Assembly: GCA_934476025.1 (NCBI GenBank)
Contig: CAKSNI010000065.1
Coordinates: forward strand, 1 to 6,331
Direction of reading: 5' to 3'
Length of the DNA: 6,331 bases
Source: an uncultured Eubacteriales bacterium
Lineage (GTDB): Bacteria > Bacillota > Clostridia > Oscillospirales > Acutalibacteraceae
The notes under the pieces are model-generated. The model saw only the letters and a list, made by a program, of their open reading frames with translations. It was not told the DNA's origin and made no database searches. The stretch's first letter is position 1, and each line of letters opens with the position of its first letter. Made by a program: the position numbers and the translations under genes. This document shows positions 1 through 5,922 of this stretch, piece after piece.

Positions 1-811
1 TGGTAACGATGGCCAGGGTTTTCCCCATATCTCCGGAATTCATAGAACCGAAACCGATGTAAACTTTATCTCCGGGCTGGTTAAGGAATTTCCGCAGCCC
101 CTCCTCGGGGGTGTAATGGACAGGAGATTCTTCCCGCCAAAAACCGGTAATATAGGTATTACTGCCCCAGGAATCGGGGCGGGGGAACAGAGATTCGCTC
201 AGGGCGTAGATCACCGGCATGGTATGCCCGTTGACGGTATAATCCGGATAGGGGCGCACCTTGCGCGACGGAAGGCCGTTTTCGCTGCGCCAGGTACCGA
301 TCAGCTTTTTTTCAAGCAGACCGATGGCCAGGTAACTGACTTTGTAAGTCATTTCGTTGTAGCCCTTTTTGATCGGCAGAATCGGCGTGACCGGAATCGG
401 CGTGATATCGTTGCTGTCCATCGGGTAATAGTGAGTCTGCACGCAGGGAATGCGGAACTTTTCGGCAATGGAATAGGTGACATCTCCGAAGAAGGTGCAA
501 ACCACCATTTCGGCGTTTTCGCAGGAAGCGGTCATAGCTTCCACCATCGGAATGGCGTAGGGGACCACCTCTTTTTCAAACCCGGAGAGGTAATTGAAAA
601 TATTGGTGTCGGGCTGCATGATGCTTTCGATGAATCTGGAAGCATTGCCCGGCAGAGCAAAAAACTGCAGCCCGGCACTGCGAACCAGAGATTCAAATTT
701 GGCAAAAGCGGCCAGGGTGATGGTGTGGCCGCGGCGGGTCAGCTCTTTTCCGAGGGCAATATAAGGGTATACATCCCCGGCGGAACCGATGCTGATCATG
801 GTGATCCGCAT
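1..811 (-). CDS. GT1/MGT-type glycosyltransferase, N-terminal part (runs off left edge)
   Basis: The minus-strand frame is open from ATG at 811 to the window edge (270 codons, no stop), so the C-terminus is missing. The start is supported by an AAAGGATG ribosome binding site just upstream. The protein begins MRITMISIGSAGDVYPYIAL, followed by a G-K-E-L-T-R-R-G-H segment: the first Rossmann strand and glycine-rich turn of GT-B fold enzymes related to UDP-glucosyl, sterol and macrolide glycosyltransferases. Around residues 250-257 it reads VYIGFGSM, the strand that opens the donor-binding C-terminal domain in this family. The family transfers a sugar from a nucleotide sugar to a lipid or small hydrophobic acceptor. 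The donor-binding signature that would help name the sugar lies outside the window. No signal peptide is seen, so it is probably cytoplasmic. Full-length relatives are about 400 residues. The family call is fairly sure; the acceptor is unknown. Confidence 0.85.
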   Translation of the reverse strand, partial: MRITMISIGSAGDVYPYIALGKELTRRGHTITLAAFAKFESLVRSAGLQFFALPGNASRFIESIMQPDTNIFNYLSGFEKEVVPYAIPMVEAMTASCENAEMVVCTFFGDVTYSIAEKFRIPCVQTHYYPMDSNDITPIPVTPILPIKKGYNEMTYKVSYLAIGLLEKKLIGTWRSENGLPSRKVRPYPDYTVNGHTMPVIYALSESLFPRPDSWGSNTYITGFWREESPVHYTPEEGLRKFLNQPGDKVYIGFGSMNSGDMGKTLAIVT

Positions 812-853
812 AAAATCATCCTTTCGCTCAGAAGGTGACGAAAACAAAACAGG

Positions 854-892
854 AAAAACGGGGGCTGCCCGATTCAGACAGCCCCCGTTTTT
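854..892 (-). terminator. Rho-independent terminator downstream of tRNA-Gly
   Basis: A perfect 9-bp GC-rich stem (859-867 CGGGGGCTG with 879-887 CAGCCCCCG) encloses an 11-base loop. It is flanked by A5 on the left and T7 on the right, so it can act in both directions. For leftward transcription from the tRNA gene the stem is followed directly by U5, starting just past the encoded CCA. It also separates the tRNA from the glycosyltransferase gene, leaving only about 45 bases for any private promoter of that gene. Confidence 0.88.
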
Positions 893-893
893 T

Positions 894-967
894 TGGAGCA
901 GGCGATGGGAATCGAACCAACATAGTCAGCTTGGGAAGCTGAAGTTTTGCCACTAAACCACGCCTGC
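894..967 (-). tRNA. tRNA-Gly (anticodon CCC)
   Basis: The minus strand folds into a cloverleaf. The acceptor GCAGGCG (967-961) pairs perfectly with CGCCTGC (904-898), then discriminator T and encoded CCA (896-894). The D stem is GTTT/AAAC. The anticodon stem TCAGC/GCTGA carries the loop TTCCCAA, giving anticodon CCC (positions 935-933), which reads the glycine codon GGG. The T loop is TTCGATT. The T stem GTTGG/CCCAT is imperfect, with one U-C mismatch and one G-U pair. Length is 74 nt with CCA and 71 nt without, normal for tRNA-Gly with a 4-base variable loop. It has its own promoter and terminator, so it is monocistronic. Confidence 0.95.
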
Positions 968-982
968 ATGGAAGATAAAAAC

Positions 983-1011
983 ATTATACACGATCTTTAC
1001 CGGATTTGCAA
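983..1011 (-). promoter_or_regulatory. Promoter of tRNA-Gly
   Basis: On the minus strand a TTGCAA -35 (1011-1006) and a perfect TATAAT -10 (988-983) are separated by exactly 17 bases. Transcription would start about 10 bases before the mature tRNA 5' end at 967, typical for a bacterial tRNA gene. Confidence 0.8.
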
Positions 1012-1022
1012 GGGAAATTTTC

Positions 1023-1051
1023 TTGAAAATGAAAAAAAGTTGTGGTATACT
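1023..1051 (+). promoter_or_regulatory. Promoter of pyruvate kinase gene
   Basis: A TTGAAA -35 (1023-1028) and TATACT -10 (1046-1051) are 17 bases apart. TGG directly before the -10 makes an extended -10 element, and the spacer contains an A7 run. This predicts a start near 1058 and a leader of about 120 bases before the pyruvate kinase ATG. The divergent tRNA promoter has its -35 only 11 bases away. I see no convincing operator. Confidence 0.78.
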
Positions 1052-1179
1052 GAATGACATAATGGGGGAGAATTGATTTTTTCCGGTCAGTTTTTACAGG
1101 GAGCCCGCCCTTTTGGGGGAAGCGGCCGGTAATTCCGGACAAAATACAAACAGAAACGCGCGAAAGGATTGTTTTTGCA

Positions 1180-2592
1180 ATGAGAAAAACCAAAATTATC
1201 TGCACCATCGGCCCGGCCAGCAGCGACGAAGAAATCCTGACCGGTCTTTGCAAGGCCGGGATGAATGTGGCCCGTCTGAATTTTTCTCACGGTACCCATG
1301 AGGAGCACCTCAAAAAAATTGAAACCATCAAAAAAGTGCGGCGCAAGCTGAATCTGCCGATTGCCATCATGCTGGATACCAAAGGGCCGGAATACCGGAT
1401 CCAAACCTTTCGCGATTCCAAGATCGTACTTCGCGACGGAGATACCTTTACCTTTACCACCGACGACAGCGAAGGAGATCAGAACCATGTTTCGGTGACT
1501 TATAAGGATCTTCCGAAGGATTTGACCGTCGGCGACCGGATTCTTCTGAACAACGGGCTGCTGATTTTTGAGGTCACTTCATTGAGTGAAATCGACGTAA
1601 CCTGTACGGTGCTGGCCGGCGGAGAACTTTCCGACCGCAAGAGCATGAGCTTTCCGAATAAGGTGCTCAAACAGGAATATTTAAGCGAACAGGACCGCCG
1701 GGATTTGCTGTTCGGGATTCAGAACGATGTGGATTTCATTGCCTGCTCCTTTGTTTCCTGCCGGCAGGATTTGCTGGATGTCAAACAATTTCTGCATGAA
1801 AACGGGGGAGATAGCATCGACCTGATTGCCAAAATCGAAAATCGCGCCGGGGTGGATGCGATTGAGGAAATCTGCAGCGAATGCGAAGGCATTATGATCG
1901 GCCGGGGCGATATGGGTGTGGAAATTCCCTTTGAAGAATTGCCGGCCATTCAGAAAAAGCTGATCACCAAATGCCGTCTGCTCGGGAAGCGGGTGATTAC
2001 GGCAACCGAAATGCTGGAATCCATGATTCACAATCCCCGGCCGACCCGTGCGGAAATTTCCGATGTGGCCAATGCGGTATACGACGGCAGCAGCGCGATT
2101 ATGCTCTCCGGTGAAACGGCGGCCGGAAAATACCCGGTGCTGACGGTCAGCACCATGGCCCGCATCGCCGAACACACCGAAAACAACATTCATTACGCCA
2201 AGCGGTTTTTGAAATCGGAATTTCATATCAAAAACACCGTGGACGCAATCTCCCACGCGACCTGCGGGATGTCGATTGATATCGGGGCCAAGGCCATTGC
2301 GGTCTGCAGTCTGTCGGGCATGACGGCCCGGATGGTTTCCCGTTTCCGGCCTCCGGTGGATATTCTGGGGCTGACCACCAGTGAAAAAACCTGGCGAAAA
2401 CTATCCCTTTCCTGGGCCATTACCCCGGTAATGATGGATCGGTACGATTCCACCGATGTGCTGTTCTACAGTGCCAAAAAGGAAGCGATCCGGGCCTTCG
2501 GGCTGCAGGAAGGGGATCGGATAGTGCTGACCGGCGGAACCACCAACGGCACCTCCGGCAATACCAATATGATCCGGATTGAAACGGTGTAA
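1180..2592 (+). CDS. pyk: Pyruvate kinase
   Basis: The enzyme transfers phosphate from phosphoenolpyruvate to ADP, giving pyruvate and ATP in the cytoplasm as the last step of glycolysis. The 470-residue protein matches the short form without the extra C-terminal PEP-utiliser-like domain found in Bacillus. Domains in order: TIM barrel first part (about 1-70) with MRKTKIICTIGPAS and R32, N34, S36, H37 in ARLNFSHG; B lid domain (about 71-168) after LDTKGPE; rest of the barrel (about 170-345) with catalytic K218 and metal ligand E220 in AKIEN, metal ligand D244 in GRGDMGVEIP, T276 in TATEML, and the RPTRAE and SGETAAGKYP segments; C-terminal regulatory domain (about 350-470) ending GTSGNTNMIRIETV. 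An AAAGGA site lies 11 bases before ATG 1180. Variants to note are E277 where most relatives have Q, and LNNGL at 123-127 where DDGL is usual. The MFS gene follows after 52 bases. Confidence 0.97.
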   Translation: MRKTKIICTIGPASSDEEILTGLCKAGMNVARLNFSHGTHEEHLKKIETIKKVRRKLNLPIAIMLDTKGPEYRIQTFRDSKIVLRDGDTFTFTTDDSEGDQNHVSVTYKDLPKDLTVGDRILLNNGLLIFEVTSLSEIDVTCTVLAGGELSDRKSMSFPNKVLKQEYLSEQDRRDLLFGIQNDVDFIACSFVSCRQDLLDVKQFLHENGGDSIDLIAKIENRAGVDAIEEICSECEGIMIGRGDMGVEIPFEELPAIQKKLITKCRLLGKRVITATEMLESMIHNPRPTRAEISDVANAVYDGSSAIMLSGETAAGKYPVLTVSTMARIAEHTENNIHYAKRFLKSEFHIKNTVDAISHATCGMSIDIGAKAIAVCSLSGMTARMVSRFRPPVDILGLTTSEKTWRKLSLSWAITPVMMDRYDSTDVLFYSAKKEAIRAFGLQEGDRIVLTGGTTNGTSGNTNMIRIETV

Positions 2593-2644
2593 TACCCCCG
2601 CCCGCCGGGCCGGCTGCCTTAAAACTGGGCCGTGAAAGGAAAAA

Positions 2645-3838
2645 ATGAAACCTGCGTATCACAAAACCATGGCGGCCTGTTTTATCGGGTACATTGTACA
2701 GGCCGTGGTCAATAATTTTGTCCCGCTTCTTTTTGTTACCTTCCGGAATTCCTATCGGATTTCCCTGTCTCAGATTACCCTGCTGGTAACGGTGAATTTT
2801 TCGATACAGCTTTGCGTGGATGTGTTCTCCGCCTGGTTTGTCGATAAAATCGGATACCGGCTTTCGGCCGTGCTGGCCCATTTCTTTGCGGCAGCCGGCC
2901 TGATTTTTCTGACTTTTTTGCCCGACTGTACCTCCAACCCTTTTGTCGGCATTCTGATTTCCATTGCGTTTTATGCCGTCGGCGGCGGATTGATTGAGGT
3001 CATCGTCAGCCCGATGGTGGAAGCCTGCCCGACACCGAATAAAGAAACCACCATGAGCTTTTTACATTCCTTTTACTGTTGGGGCTATATGGCGGTGGTG
3101 CTCCTTTCCACGATATTTTTTGCGGTTTTCTCTTTGGAGAATTGGCGGATTCTGGCGCTGCTCTGGGCTCTTTTGCCCATTGCCAACGGGATTCTCTTTT
3201 GTCGGGTTCCGATTTATCAACTCAACGGGGAATCCCAGGAGGGAATTCCTTTTTCCGGCCTGTTCCGGATAAAGGAATTCTGGTTTTTCTTTATTATGAT
3301 GCTTTGCGCCGGGGCCAGCGAAGTGGCGGTCAGCCAGTGGGCATCCACCTTTGCCGAAGAAGGGCTTGGTGTATCCAAAGCAGTGGGGGATCTGGCCGGG
3401 CCGATGGCTTTTGCCGCTCTGATGGGGGGTTCCCGTCTGATTTTCGGAAAGGCCGGCGGAAAAATCAATCTGGATCGGTTTATGGAATTCAGCTGCCTGC
3501 TCTGCGTAGCCTCCTATCTGGTGGTTTCCCTGATTCCGAATCCGGCCCTCGGGCTTATCGGCTGCGGCGTGTGCGGCTTTTCGGTCGGTATTATGTGGCC
3601 GGGAACCTTCAGCAAGGCGGCGGTGGCTATCCGGGGAGGCGGAACGGCACTATTTGCGATGCTGGCCTTTGCCGGGGATGTCGGCTGTACCCTTGGCCCG
3701 ACCCTGGCCGGAATGGTTTCCAGCCTTTGCGGCAACAATCTGCGGGCCGGAATTTTCTCGGCGGCCTGCTTCCCGTTGGTGCTGTTTTTGTGTCTGATGG
3801 CCGTTCGGGTGCGCAGAAAATTCGGAAAGAACGGCTGA
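2645..3838 (+). CDS. MFS transporter, substrate unknown
   Basis: This is a 397-residue membrane protein with about 12 hydrophobic helices: roughly 8-31, 42-64, 72-92, 99-122, 138-161, 166-186, then a polar central loop 187-208, then 209-230, 249-268, 281-297, 299-318, 333-358 and 367-386. The cytoplasmic loop after helix 2 reads DKIGYR (67-72), a short form of the major facilitator motif A. Helix 5 begins LHSFYCWG, recalling the LH...G pattern of FucP-like sugar permeases. The protein ends in a basic tail (VRRKFGKNG). ATG 2645 is supported by GAAAGGA five bases upstream. No promoter or terminator is seen in the gap after pyruvate kinase, so the two are probably one transcript. The MFS fold is clear. 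Whether it carries a sugar, an organic acid or a drug cannot be read from the sequence, and a sugar-related role is only an inference from motif and neighbour. Confidence 0.88.
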   Translation: MKPAYHKTMAACFIGYIVQAVVNNFVPLLFVTFRNSYRISLSQITLLVTVNFSIQLCVDVFSAWFVDKIGYRLSAVLAHFFAAAGLIFLTFLPDCTSNPFVGILISIAFYAVGGGLIEVIVSPMVEACPTPNKETTMSFLHSFYCWGYMAVVLLSTIFFAVFSLENWRILALLWALLPIANGILFCRVPIYQLNGESQEGIPFSGLFRIKEFWFFFIMMLCAGASEVAVSQWASTFAEEGLGVSKAVGDLAGPMAFAALMGGSRLIFGKAGGKINLDRFMEFSCLLCVASYLVVSLIPNPALGLIGCGVCGFSVGIMWPGTFSKAAVAIRGGGTALFAMLAFAGDVGCTLGPTLAGMVSSLCGNNLRAGIFSAACFPLVLFLCLMAVRVRRKFGKNG

Positions 3839-3847
3839 TTTGCTGCC

Positions 3848-3920
3848 TTTGCCGGCCGGAATGCTGCTCCAATCGGCAAAATCCATTTTGCCGCCGGACG
3901 GCCTTCGCGCCCGGCGGCAA
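3848..3920 (+). repeat. Competing inverted repeats in the MFS-GNAT gap
   Basis: Four short segments can pair in exclusive ways. TTTGCCG (3848-3854) complements CGGCAAA (3874-3880). CGGCAAAAT (3874-3882) complements ATTTTGCCG (3885-3893). TTGCCGCCGG (3888-3897) complements CCGGCGGCAA (3911-3920). The first and third pairings can coexist; the middle one excludes both. The geometry resembles an attenuator, but no leader peptide or ligand-binding core was seen. Confidence 0.5.
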
Positions 3921-3933
3921 TGGCTTGCTTTTT
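3883..3933 (+). terminator. Probable terminator after the MFS gene
   Basis: TTGCCGCCGG (3888-3897) pairs perfectly with CCGGCGGCAA (3911-3920) around a 13-base loop. CCA (3883-3885) and TGG (3921-3923) add three more pairs across a 2-base bulge. A T5 run begins five bases after the stem (3929-3933). It lies 45 bases past the MFS stop. The offset T-run makes it weaker than the tRNA terminator, and the -35 candidate for the next gene overlaps its end. Confidence 0.55.
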
Positions 3934-3953
3934 CTCTGCTTTTGGTGTATAGT
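3925..3953 (+). promoter_or_regulatory. Candidate promoter for the GNAT genes
   Basis: TTGCTT (3925-3930) and TATAGT (3948-3953) are separated by exactly 17 bases. The -10 matches consensus at five of six positions, the -35 only at three. The start would be near 3960, giving a leader of about 115 bases that contains a small hairpin (TTCCCG 3966-3971 with CGGGAA 3985-3990). A good AGGGGGA ribosome binding site sits just before ATG 4077. Confidence 0.5.
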
Positions 3954-4076
3954 ACGAATGTACACTTCCCGCGGCTTTTTCTTTCGGGAACCGGTTGGTA
4001 TGCACGCTTTCGGCAATCGGAAGAATACACTGTGCCGAACAGAAAAATCGCGATTCCGCTTTCAGGGGGATTTTCA

Positions 4077-4482
4077 ATGATCAGAAAATCCCAAGCGACT
4101 GATATGGATTCGGTTATTGATCTTTGGCTGACGGCCAACCTTCAGGCCCACGCTTTTGTGGATCCCGAATACCGGCAGGGCAACCGGGAGAAAATGCGAA
4201 CCCTGCTGCCGCAGGCTCGGGTTGCTGTTTATGAACAGGGCGGAACCGTTTTGGGGTTCGCCGGGCTGAACGGAGAATTTTTGGAGGGCCTCTTTGTTTC
4301 GGAATCGGTGCGTTCGTTGGCCGTTGGGAAATGTCTGTTGGATTTTTGCTAAAAGAAGGAACCCGCCTTGCGTCTGAATGTTTAGCAAAAAAAACACCCG
4401 GGCAATTCGGTTTTATGAACGGGAGGGTTTTCGGATACAAAGCGAAGGGCTGGACGAGGCTACCGGGGAAAAGGTTTTTACC
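4077..4482 (+). pseudogene. GNAT acetyltransferase domain, disrupted (first half of a tandem GNAT)
   Basis: ATG 4077 has a strong AGGGGGA site and opens a GNAT domain: MIRKSQATDMDSVIDLWLTA, then EYRQGN, then VLGFAGLNGEFLEGLFVSES. This frame stops at TAA 4350-4352 after 91 residues, inside the acetyl-CoA helix. Family-like sequence continues past the stop in the same frame (KKEPALRLNV, 4353-4382), meets TAG 4383-4385, and resumes one frame later after an A8 run (4387-4394) as KNTRAIRFYEREGF, the classic GNAT C-terminal motif. Skipping one A and both stops gives normal family spacing. The acetyl-CoA loop is also altered: R-S-L-A-V-G where R-x-x-G-x-G is expected, so the first glycine is lost. 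The domain is very unlikely to be active. Sequencing error could explain the shift at A8 but would have to explain the stops too. An alternative reconstruction puts an extra base in the T5 run 4343-4347. Confidence 0.8.
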
Positions 4483-4992
4483 ATGGGGTGGCAGCGTGAA
4501 CCGGAGAGGCAAGTCCGGCAGCTGCGGGAATACCGTTCTTCCGACTGTGCGCCGATGGCGAAGTTGTTTTGCCACACCGTTCACAGTGTGAACGTCGGGG
4601 ACTATACTGGGAAACAGCGGGATGCCTGGACAACCGGACGGGTGGATCTGCCGGCATGGGATTGGTCCTTTCGGAAACATCAAACGATGGTCGCCGTGGA
4701 AAACGGGGAGATTGTCGGGTTCGGCGATATGGATCAGACCGGGTATCTGGACAGGCTGTATGTTCACAAAGACCACCAGAGAAAAGGTATTGCTACCGCG
4801 ATCTGCGATGCGCTGGAAGGCGCGGCGAAAGGGAAGCCTTTCAAAACTCACGCTTCCATCACCGCAAAACCGTTTTTCCTACATCGGGGGTACCGGGAAA
4901 TCCGGGAACAGACGGTGCTGCGGCAGGGAATTCCCCTGGTCAATGATGGGATGGTAAAACCGGCTGATTCGGGCATGGGCAGCCGGGAATAA
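4378..4992 (+). CDS. GNAT family N-acetyltransferase (YafP-like second domain of the tandem protein)
   Basis: The frame is open from ATG 4378 for 204 residues. Residues 1-37 are the C-terminal remnant of the broken first GNAT (KNTRAIRFYEREGF...FTMGW). After a short linker, residues about 48-195 form a complete GNAT domain: REYRSSDCAPMAKLF, a TVHSVNVGDYT segment, VAVENGEIVGFGDMD, YLDRLYVHKDHQRKGIATAI with the acetyl-CoA motif Q134-R-K-G-I-A139, and THASITAKPFFLHRGY. It resembles the E. coli YafP group; the substrate is unknown. ATG 4378 has no well-placed ribosome binding site. ATG 4483 (M36) is preceded by AAAAGG at 8 bases and would give a clean 169-residue protein, so it may be the real start. 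No stop separates the two GNAT domains, pointing to an original fusion. The next gene follows after 60 bases. Confidence 0.8.
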   Translation: MFSKKNTRAIRFYEREGFRIQSEGLDEATGEKVFTMGWQREPERQVRQLREYRSSDCAPMAKLFCHTVHSVNVGDYTGKQRDAWTTGRVDLPAWDWSFRKHQTMVAVENGEIVGFGDMDQTGYLDRLYVHKDHQRKGIATAICDALEGAAKGKPFKTHASITAKPFFLHRGYREIREQTVLRQGIPLVNDGMVKPADSGMGSRE

Positions 4993-5052
4993 TTGAAAAG
5001 GCTGCCGGCCGGATGCGAAGCCGGGTTAAAAAAATCGGGGAGGAAAAAGTCA

Positions 5053-5598
5053 TTGGATTTGGAATTGATTTCTCTGCGTCCGGACAGTCGGGACAGAAGA
5101 TATTTTGAGGCTGTCAACGAGGAGGCATTTCCGCCTTCGGAGCGGATGAGTTTTGATAGCGCCTTTGAATTGGCATTGAAAGCGGATGCGGATGTGCTGG
5201 GAATTTATGACGGTAAAAAGCCGGTTGGGTTTGTTATTCTTCTGAAAAACAGCGAATGCGCCTATCTTTACTATTTGGCCATCGATCAGACCGTCCGCAC
5301 AAAGGGGTACGGCGGTGCGGTTCTGCACAAATTGGCGGAGGATTATTCCGATTTGCAGTTGATTTTGGATTTTGAAGAAATCGATGAAGCGGCTCCGAAT
5401 TATGCACAGCGGATTCGCCGGAAGCGGTTTTATCTGAGAAACGGATTTTGCGAAACAGGATGTTATACCAAACTTTCAGAGAATCGGTTTGAGGTGGTGT
5501 GCAACGGCGGGGCTCTTCGCAAGGATGCGTTTCGGGAACTGATTCACCTTCTTCATGCTCATCGTTCCGAATTTCCGGATGAATTGTTCGAAGCCTGA
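5053..5598 (+). CDS. GNAT family N-acetyltransferase (third GNAT)
   Basis: This is a 181-residue single-domain GNAT. The chosen start is TTG 5053, preceded by GGGGAGG nine bases upstream. The same frame extends back to TTG 4993, but that start has a poor site and adds a low-complexity basic stretch. Domain order: an N-terminal helix region ending EEAFPPSERMSF (24-34), GIYDGKKPVGFVILL (50-64), strand AYLYYLAID (70-78), the acetyl-CoA loop V-R82-T-K-G-Y-G87-G-A-V, LILDFEEID (103-111), and RRKRFYLRNGF (122-132), the C-terminal GNAT motif. I recognise this as a common uncharacterised clostridial GNAT type that keeps the RRKxFYLRNGF signature and ends in a short helical tail. It would transfer an acetyl group from acetyl-CoA to an unknown amine in the cytoplasm. 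It probably shares the transcript of the preceding GNAT gene. Confidence 0.85.
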   Translation: MDLELISLRPDSRDRRYFEAVNEEAFPPSERMSFDSAFELALKADADVLGIYDGKKPVGFVILLKNSECAYLYYLAIDQTVRTKGYGGAVLHKLAEDYSDLQLILDFEEIDEAAPNYAQRIRRKRFYLRNGFCETGCYTKLSENRFEVVCNGGALRKDAFRELIHLLHAHRSEFPDELFEA

Positions 5599-5707
5599 AG
5601 TTTTTGCCGCCTACCGGAAAAAACAAGGGGGCTTTTTGGCGGAAAGGGAAAATGTTGTGAGAACCCTCCACAAGAAAAACCGGAATTTTCACCGGAAAAC
5701 CGATTGA
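5579..5707 (+). CDS. Small open frame overlapping the GNAT end (doubtful)
   Basis: ATG 5579 lies inside the last codons of the third GNAT gene in another frame and opens 42 codons (MNCSKPEVFAAYRKKQGGFL and a basic tail). The overlap could allow coupled translation, but there is no clear ribosome binding site. The product is strongly basic and not a family I recognise. An adjoining frame (5661-5834) stays open just past its stop, so this may be one end of a decayed gene. Confidence 0.2.
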   Translation: MNCSKPEVFAAYRKKQGGFLAERENVVRTLHKKNRNFHRKTD

Positions 5708-5834
5708 CTTTGAAAAACGCATTTCAGATTTGCCGGTCAACATGACTTCGGAAGAAAAAATCAGCCGGTTGAACGGATATCCAACGCAAACGATTCAAAA
5801 AATCAAAAAACGGGTTCAAAACCGAGAAGGTTGA
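5661..5834 (+). other. Open frame without a good start; possible gene remnant
   Basis: Between TGA 5658 and TGA 5832 a frame of 57 codons is open, with a protein-like stretch KPIDFEKRISDLP, then SEEKISRLNGYP and TIQKIKKRVQ. The latter two could form two short helices joined by a turn. The only ATG is at 5742, leaving 30 residues, and no ribosome binding site precedes it. It overlaps the small frame ending at 5707 and could be joined to it by one frameshift. No family recognised. Confidence 0.2.
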
Positions 5835-5862
5835 ATGTTTTAAAGAATAGCAGGAATGCGAG

Positions 5863-5922
5863 TTGAAAAAGAAAAATATCCAAGCCCTTAACGAAAAGCT
5901 TAATCTATATTTTCATGGGTAA
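5863..5922 (+). CDS. Very short open frame with a good ribosome binding site (doubtful)
   Basis: TTG 5863 is preceded by AGGA at seven bases and opens 19 codons reading KKKNIQALNEKLNLYFHG after the start residue. It ends at TAA 5920-5922, directly before the left arm of the 17-bp inverted repeat. It may be a tiny gene, the cut-off head of a longer gene, or chance. Confidence 0.2.
   Translation: MKKKNIQALNEKLNLYFHG

Noticed and set aside
116..838. 240-codon plus-strand open frame opposite the glycosyltransferase
   Set aside because: It is the antisense shadow in codon register with the minus-strand gene, which has a clear GT-B sequence and ribosome binding site. The plus-strand product looks like no family.
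3840..4076. TTG-started N-terminal extension of the first GNAT
   Set aside because: The extension covers the terminator and promoter and shows no GNAT homology. ATG 4077 has a strong ribosome binding site and a typical GNAT start.
3079..4080. 333-codon plus-strand frame overlapping the MFS gene and the following gap
   Set aside because: The product is low-complexity and rich in Gly, Arg and Ser, out of frame with the MFS protein, and runs through the terminator and promoter.
4387..4394. Programmed frameshift at the A8 run of the GNAT gene
   Set aside because: The upstream frame already meets two stop codons before the run, so slippage alone cannot make a full protein.
5006..5025. Short CCGGC/GCCGG inverted repeat as a terminator between the second and third GNAT
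   Set aside because: The stem is only five pairs and an A-run, not a T-run, follows on the coding strand.
4993..5052. Upstream TTG start (4993) for the third GNAT
   Set aside because: It lacks a well-placed ribosome binding site, whereas GGGGAGG lies nine bases before TTG 5053, where the family-like sequence begins.
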